Below are positions 5,618 to 9,788 of a stretch of DNA of 9,788 nucleotides, piece after piece. The DNA lies in assembly GCA_964607865.1 (NCBI GenBank), contig CAZSLZ010000125.1, forward strand, positions 1-9,788, read 5' to 3'. The position numbers were made by a program, and so were the translations under genes. Source of the DNA: CAZSLZ01 sp964607865. Lineage in GTDB: Bacteria > Vulcanimicrobiota > JAJTBE01 > CAZSLZ01. Under the pieces are notes generated by a model, which saw only the letters and a program-made list of their open reading frames with translations, ran no database searches and was not told the DNA's origin. How positions within the stretch are numbered: the first letter of the stretch is position 1; every line of letters starts with the position of its first letter.

Positions 5618-5992
5618 ATGAAAAACACCTGTAATAACATTAATTATCCTGTCACTATTTTTCGTATTGCCGTGCCAGGCCATGCAGCCAAAAGATAAAC
5701 TGCAATCGGGGAGTTTCACCTGGGGGCATCTTGATAGAAATTACCTTTATTACATCCCCTCAACCATATCGGATACAGAAAAAGTTCCCATGATAATGGC
5801 TTTGCATGGTTTTACTTCCACTCCGGAAGAAACCGCCAGGATATATGCGCCGATATTATTTTATATCAGATAGTTGGTGGAGGGCATACCATGCCTTCCA
5901 GAATCTTTAATATGAAATCCAGCGAAAAGAATCCCCAGAACAAGGATATTGAGGGCCCCAGAATCATCTGGGATTTTTTCATGTGCCGTTAA
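5618..5992 (+). pseudogene. Remnant of a secreted PHB-depolymerase/feruloyl-esterase-type hydrolase
   Basis: A strong SD (AAAGGGG) precedes ATG 5618, but that frame stops after 26 codons. Shifting by one base within the A5 run after the ATG gives a Sec signal peptide, KTPVITLIILSLFFVLPCQA. It is followed by SGSFTWGHLDRNYLYYIPS and PMIMALHGFTSTPEE, the N-terminal strands and HG oxyanion loop of this alpha/beta-hydrolase family. After about 70 codons that frame stops (TAG 5871). From 5852 a different frame encodes the family's C-terminus: DIILYQIVGGGHTMPSR, with the catalytic His in GGGH, then DIEGPRIIWDFF, ending at TAA 5992. The middle, about 200 residues with the nucleophile Ser and the acid residue, is gone. 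So the gene has a start-proximal frameshift and an internal deletion. Its last four bases (TTAA) are shared with the stop of the convergent membrane gene. Confidence 0.75.
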
Positions 5993-6597
5993 GCAAATTG
6001 AATAAAACGGTAAGCCAGGAAAAAATATAAAAGAAATGAAATTGCCAGGGAAAGGTTTCCGTAGGGAAATGCTTCCGGGCCCTGCATTTCCTCGGAAAAC
6101 ATCAGATAGAACTGGCTTGCGAAGAGAGACGCCAACAGGGCGAACATCAGGCCGGCAGAATTGATTTCAAGAAGAATTACCAGAAAAACCAGAACCGGTA
6201 ACAACAAGGAGAGTATTTCCAATACCTTCCTTGTTCCTTTTATTTTAAAAGCATTTCTTACATTGAATAATAACTGTACCGATTTGCCCTTCATAAATGC
6301 CGGCAGAAGGGCCAGGACTACCCCGGCAATGGCCAGAATAATAAATAAAGTAATAAAGGCTGATAACCAACAGATAAGGTTAAAACCAAGAGCTTTTTCC
6401 ACGGTTTTAGAAAAATTTACCAGAAAAGGTTGCTTTAAGAAGCCGGGTTGAAAGCTGAAAAACATGAAAAACATCACCATTACTGAAACCAGGGGTAAAA
6501 CCAGGTTGTTTTCCAGTATTTTGGTTTTGGACAAAATAATATAAAAAACAAATAAAAAAGTTACCAGAATTCCCAGAAAATAAACGCCGTTAATCAA
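5989..6597 (-). CDS. Six-helix integral membrane protein, coupled to the tubulin-like gene
   Basis: A 202-residue, very hydrophobic protein with predicted helices at about 3-22, 32-50, 74-102, 127-144, 147-166 and 180-200. The only long polar loops are around 51-72 and 104-125 (KGKSVQLLFNVRNAFKIKGT, basic and so probably cytoplasmic). No recognised family or catalytic motif. The start is TTG at 6597. It overlaps the stop of the 856-residue upstream gene as TTGA and is preceded by GGGAGG with a 6-base spacer, so the two are translated in a coupled way. By inference the two proteins form a membrane-associated complex. It ends at TAA, sharing the palindrome TTAA with the convergent esterase remnant. 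Confidence 0.75.
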   Translation of the reverse strand: MINGVYFLGILVTFLFVFYIILSKTKILENNLVLPLVSVMVMFFMFFSFQPGFLKQPFLVNFSKTVEKALGFNLICWLSAFITLFIILAIAGVVLALLPAFMKGKSVQLLFNVRNAFKIKGTRKVLEILSLLLPVLVFLVILLEINSAGLMFALLASLFASQFYLMFSEEMQGPEAFPYGNLSLAISFLLYFFLAYRFIQFA

Positions 6598-9164
6598 GAT
6601 GTGCCTCCCACAATATTGTTCTTCTCTAAAATGCTGTTAAAAATATACAACCTGTATTTCTCATCCAGGGTCAGTTCCTGTTCCAGTTTCTGCCAGGCTT
6701 CAAAATCGGGCAAATTTGAAAGAACCAGCCCCTGAAAACTTCTGTAAATCATAAACAGGTTTTCTACAGGTTCGATATTCTTAAAACTGAGATTTGAAGA
6801 ATTCAGAGTTTTGACAAACTCTTCAAAATCTGCAGTTTTTGCCCCAATCAAAATTATATTCTGCGATGAAATATTTTCTCCATCTTCGCTATTGCCTTGC
6901 TTCAGGCTAATCATGGGCGAAGCCATGGTTTCCAGCTTTTCCAGAAGGCTGGTATAATTTCCATCGAAAATTCTCTGAATAACTTTCAGCACATCAAGTT
7001 GGCTTTCTCTTGTTATTTTTTCCAGGTCATCATGAATAATTTTTTTTATACATTCATAAAAATCACCGGTTTTTTCAGGGTCCCTGACCACGTCCTTCCA
7101 GTCAGGAAAATGGAGGCCTGAACCTGGAGCCCGGGATAAATTCACCAGGTGGCTGAACAGCTCCGATGCATCTTCCAGGGTTATATCTCCCCCCAGTGAA
7201 TATAAATCCGAAAGGAAACGCTGGGAGAAATTCTGCAAATCTTCTTCATTATCGGCCTTGTAAAGAATCAATGAATTAAAAACCCTGCGGGGAGTGGGAA
7301 TTGAAGTGTATTGATAATTCTTAATCACCGCCATATATTTTTCCACCAGGGCATAAAGAGGCTCAGCTTTCAAAACATCAGGATGAATCCCCACAGCTTC
7401 TTCTTTCTTTATGGTAATCTGTTTGGTTTCAGGGTCGATATCGGTTTTACTTCCCACAGCTTCTTCATTATCGTCCTCACCGGTTAACAAGCTCAGCATT
7501 TCCTTATAATAACGCAATGTAACCAGTTTCAGTTTTTTATTATAAACAACCTGGCTGTATTTCTGAAGATCATCCCGGTATTCCTCGAAGGAAATTTTCA
7601 ATCTTTCCCTGAGTTCAGAATTCTGCCTGGTTCCCATGACAAAGGAAATTACCCCTGAAATTCCAATAGTTAAGATTTTCAAAAAGAACATATTCATGTT
7701 TAATTTGACTGCAATGAACTGAGCCAGAAAAAACAATGTAGGGACCAGAGCGAAAAACCAGGCAAAAATTGCCCCGGTTTTATGGGTATATTTATCGTAA
7801 CTGTTTCTCAAATCATCTTTTTTTCGTTCGAGTTCCTCAACAAATGGAGGGGTTTCGGAAGTTTCTTCCAGCTGGTTTATTTTTTTCCTTATAAGGTTTC
7901 TGTGCCGGGCGACAAACGCCTTAGCTCCCAGATAACCGTAAAAGGATCTGTTCATAAGGGTGTCTATGGAATCTTTAAGTTTGACAAACAGAGGCTGTTC
8001 AAAAGCGGATATGAACGGCCTCAATGCATCCCGCAATTCGTCTTCCTGTTTTTTTGCCCTGTCCTTGAAAATAGTTTCCAATTTATTATCAAGGCCGGGC
8101 TGGGGGCCCAGGGCATCGAACCCTATCTCTTCTTTTCTCCATAAGAAACCACTGTAGTCAAAATAATCCTCTTCGGTGGGCTCAATGTCGGTTACCATCT
8201 CCAGTGACCGGGCAGCCAGTTCTTTTTTCTGTTCGACAGGTAAATCGGGAATTCTCTGATAACTCTGATTAATTCCTGAAACCCAGGTGGCTGTGACCGA
8301 GTCCACCAGATCTTCCAGGGGAAACAGGCACTGGCCGGTATTGAAAGAGCTGAAACTCAGGCGGTTGCCTGCTTTGAGGTTATAACTCTGAAAGGTTTCC
8401 TGAAAAAGAAACCTGCCGATAAGAGTTGCAATGTTACCCATGGTGGTGGCCTGAATGCCCCGGGCCTGGGCATCCAGAATATACAGGTTACAGTTTTCAC
8501 CTGCAACGTCAATTTCAGTATTCACCGGAGGTGTTTTCAACTGAAAATTAATGGGTTGGGCGGAATTTCTGGCAAACTCCAATTCTTTCAAGGTTGCCAG
8601 GGCATGCAGTTTACCGCCATCGCTTTTATCCAGCCCGGTAACTCCCACAACATTCCAGCTGGCTATATTGAAATCTTTCAGCAATAACCTGAGAGACCCC
8701 AGAAGGGGAAGCAGAAAAGATGAAGGCTTACCCCAGGTCAGGTCCAGCACTATAAAAACCTTGTGGCCGATTATTTCAATACTGTTTTCCTTCAGCTTGT
8801 CGTTAAACTCATCGGTGCTTATTCGCTCAAGTTCAATTTTCAATGAATTCTTCAGGGAAGGAAAAAATGTGCAGAATTCCTTTGTGAATTCTCTGCGGTT
8901 TCCAAAATCGATTTTGCCCTGGTTATGATCCAGCATGATTCTGGTGTTTTTTCCAAAACCGATCCCTTGAATCAAACCTCCTTTTTTTCTTTCTGAGGTA
9001 GAGAATTCAATTTTATTGTTTTCAAGGGGAGTAATACAGATTTTCAGGTGAGCTTCTTCATAAAAAGAAGCATTATACTGAAGGAAGGTCCGGTTCATAT
9101 TTTTCAGCAGATTGTCGCCCAGATCATCGAGCCCTATAATTATGTTCTGATAGATTCTATTCAT
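6594..9164 (-). CDS. Tubulin-like protein with degenerate nucleotide site and transmembrane hairpin
   Basis: An 856-residue protein. I chose ATG 9164 because GGAG (9170-9173) sits 5 bases upstream; the longer GTG start at 9170 would abut that SD. The N-terminal ~280 residues follow the layout of bacterial tubulin/FtsZ-like (Tubulin_2-type) proteins. A first strand IIIGLDDLGDN (8-18) stands where others have a G-G-T-G turn. VFIVLDLTWGKPSSFLLPLL (136-155) stands where the GGGTGSG signature belongs. LHALATLKELEFA (186-198) matches the helix after it. NCNLYILDAQARG (224-236) is a later strand. Both glycine-rich nucleotide loops are altered, so GTP binding is doubtful. A charged helical region (about 310-462) leads to a transmembrane hairpin at about 465-488 and 492-511. 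A long charged C-terminal part without a known domain follows (512-856). It is translationally coupled to the six-helix membrane gene. The tubulin assignment is by pattern only. Confidence 0.6.
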   Translation of the reverse strand: MNRIYQNIIIGLDDLGDNLLKNMNRTFLQYNASFYEEAHLKICITPLENNKIEFSTSERKKGGLIQGIGFGKNTRIMLDHNQGKIDFGNRREFTKEFCTFFPSLKNSLKIELERISTDEFNDKLKENSIEIIGHKVFIVLDLTWGKPSSFLLPLLGSLRLLLKDFNIASWNVVGVTGLDKSDGGKLHALATLKELEFARNSAQPINFQLKTPPVNTEIDVAGENCNLYILDAQARGIQATTMGNIATLIGRFLFQETFQSYNLKAGNRLSFSSFNTGQCLFPLEDLVDSVTATWVSGINQSYQRIPDLPVEQKKELAARSLEMVTDIEPTEEDYFDYSGFLWRKEEIGFDALGPQPGLDNKLETIFKDRAKKQEDELRDALRPFISAFEQPLFVKLKDSIDTLMNRSFYGYLGAKAFVARHRNLIRKKINQLEETSETPPFVEELERKKDDLRNSYDKYTHKTGAIFAWFFALVPTLFFLAQFIAVKLNMNMFFLKILTIGISGVISFVMGTRQNSELRERLKISFEEYRDDLQKYSQVVYNKKLKLVTLRYYKEMLSLLTGEDDNEEAVGSKTDIDPETKQITIKKEEAVGIHPDVLKAEPLYALVEKYMAVIKNYQYTSIPTPRRVFNSLILYKADNEEDLQNFSQRFLSDLYSLGGDITLEDASELFSHLVNLSRAPGSGLHFPDWKDVVRDPEKTGDFYECIKKIIHDDLEKITRESQLDVLKVIQRIFDGNYTSLLEKLETMASPMISLKQGNSEDGENISSQNIILIGAKTADFEEFVKTLNSSNLSFKNIEPVENLFMIYRSFQGLVLSNLPDFEAWQKLEQELTLDEKYRLYIFNSILEKNNIVGGTS

Positions 9165-9228
9165 CTTCACTCCGGTTTTATTTCTTTAAATATTCTTCGA
9201 TTAATTAGTTTTTATTCCCTTCGAAACC

Positions 9229-9257
9229 TTGTTTTTTTATAGTCAAAGCCCTTTAAT
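9229..9257 (+). promoter_or_regulatory. Weak candidate promoter for the BMC vertex genes
   Basis: TTGTTT (9229-9234) lies 17 bases before TTTAAT (9252-9257). The -10 is one base from consensus and the -35 is poor. It would give a leader of about 80 bases that includes the inverted repeat at 9270-9298. Confidence 0.3.
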
Positions 9258-9269
9258 TTTAAGATGGTA

Positions 9270-9298
9270 TGTCAGGAGGAAAATAAAAAACCCTGACA
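9270..9298 (+). promoter_or_regulatory. Inverted repeat in the leader of the BMC vertex genes
   Basis: TGTCAGG (9270-9276) and CCTGACA (9292-9298) form a perfect 7-bp stem around a 15-base A-rich loop. No T-tract follows, so it is not a standard terminator. It may be an operator or a leader structure upstream of the SD at 9334-9340. Confidence 0.35.
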
Positions 9299-9345
9299 AA
9301 GTATGGAACCAATACTGGAAATCAACCCCTTTTAAAGGAGCATTT

Positions 9346-9654
9346 ATGAAATTCGCAAAAGTAACGGGCAATGTGGTATCAACCCAGAAGGACCAGAACG
9401 CCGAGGGTTGGAAAATGTTGCTGGTTCAGCCTCTGGATATCAACTTCAAGCCTAAGGGAGACCCCATGGTGGCAGTGGACGCAGTGGGTGCCGGCGTGGA
9501 CGAAATGGTGCTTATTTGCTCAGGTTCATCGGCCCGCCAGACCGATATTACAAAAAATAAACCTTGCGACCTGGTTATTATGGGCATAATTGACAGTGTA
9601 GAACAAGAAGGAGAAATAATCTTCAGAAAATTTGAAACCGAGGGCTTCCGCTAA
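9346..9654 (+). CDS. Bacterial microcompartment vertex protein, EutN/CcmL family (BMC-P)
   Basis: A 102-residue protein that forms pentamers capping the vertices of polyhedral microcompartment shells. The N-terminal strand MKFAKVTGNVVST and K-M-L-L-V-Q-P (23-29) are the family's opening. VAVDAVGAGVDEMVL (42-56) followed by GSSAR (60-64) is the conserved core loop. PCDLVIMGIIDSV (73-85) is the typical closing strand. The start ATG 9346 has AAAGGAG (9334-9340) 5 bases upstream. The frame stays open to 9229, but the extra residues have no family match, so the short start is right. Its stop overlaps the next gene as TAATG. Which microcompartment this is cannot be told, because no signature enzyme is in the window. 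Confidence 0.9.
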   Translation: MKFAKVTGNVVSTQKDQNAEGWKMLLVQPLDINFKPKGDPMVAVDAVGAGVDEMVLICSGSSARQTDITKNKPCDLVIMGIIDSVEQEGEIIFRKFETEGFR

Positions 9655-9788
9655 TGCACCCTGCAAGAGTGACAGGCCGGGTGGTAGCCACCAGCAAATA
9701 TAAACACCTGGAAGGTGTAAAACTGCTTATGTTGCAGCCCACCGACTGGGAAGGCACCCCCGACGGCGATTACCTCGTAGCGGCGGAC
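9654..9788 (+). CDS. Second BMC vertex protein, EutN/CcmL family, cut by window end
   Basis: The first 45 residues of a second EutN/CcmL-type protein, open to the window edge. It begins M-H-P-A-R-V-T-G-R-V-V-A-T-S-K and continues V-K-L-L-M-L-Q-P, aligning with the same strands of the gene before it (ARVTGRVVAT against AKVTGNVVST). It differs enough to be a distinct paralogue and not a fresh duplicate. The start ATG overlaps the upstream stop by one base (TAATG), and GAGGG (9640-9644) lies 9 bases before it, so the two are cotranslated. Tandem vertex genes are common in BMC operons, where paralogues may occupy different vertices. Confidence 0.88.
   Translation, partial: MHPARVTGRVVATSKYKHLEGVKLLMLQPTDWEGTPDGDYLVAAD

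Noticed and set aside
5667..5873. A 68-residue functional gene starting at TTG 5667
   Set aside because: No SD precedes it, the in-frame upstream codons encode a signal peptide, and the family's C-terminus follows in another frame. It is part of a pseudogene.
9229..9345. N-terminal extension of the first BMC vertex protein from an upstream TTG
   Set aside because: The extra residues have no family counterpart, and a well-spaced SD (AAAGGAG) precedes ATG 9346, where the conserved MKFAKVTGNV strand begins.
1..9788. CRISPR array, tRNA or rRNA genes, insertion sequences
   Set aside because: No regularly spaced direct repeats, cloverleaf-like sequence, rRNA-like stretch or transposase reading frame was found on either strand.

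Overview
The window looks like the chromosome of a free-living bacterium. It has moderate G+C, AT-rich intergenic DNA, sigma70-like promoters and Shine-Dalgarno sites. Several features match Firmicutes-type gene content: a divIC/ftsB gene followed by a yabR-type S1 gene, a RibU-type ECF S component, and a PFL/DUF711 gene. A long tubulin-like membrane protein and tandem bacterial microcompartment (BMC) vertex genes would also suit a less-studied candidate phylum. The taxon cannot be fixed from this sequence.

Left part (1-3161, all minus strand). Position 1 cuts a gene for a probable NlpC/P60- or CHAP-like cysteine peptidase. Its upstream region carries four copies of ATGTTAA(A/C) around a candidate promoter. 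Next comes an AT-rich, TTG-started gene of unknown function with a weak HEPN resemblance. Before it lies a PFL/DUF711 gene of normal length interrupted by one in-frame amber codon. Its frame continues through its own TAG into the AT-rich gene. A terminator separates this group from a 114-residue two-helix membrane protein, which appears to be translated through an eight-codon leader peptide whose start sits in a hairpin.

Middle part (3297-5992). A plus-strand purine-type phosphoribosyltransferase abuts tail to tail, with no gap, a minus-strand riboflavin-type ECF transporter subunit. That subunit has a near-consensus promoter and almost no leader. Then comes the divIC-yabR pair behind a good promoter. 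Divergent from it is a broken secreted esterase (PHB-depolymerase/feruloyl-esterase type). It keeps its signal peptide, N-terminal strand region and C-terminal His region, but it has a start-proximal frameshift and has lost its whole middle.

Right part (5989-9788). Two translationally coupled minus-strand genes encode an 856-residue protein and a six-helix membrane protein. The large protein has a tubulin/FtsZ-like N-terminal layout without the glycine-rich nucleotide-binding signature, then a transmembrane hairpin and a long C-terminal region. I regard this pair as the least-described system here. Divergent from it, two tandem EutN/CcmL-type BMC vertex genes begin, and the second runs off the window. 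A BMC locus therefore probably continues to the right.
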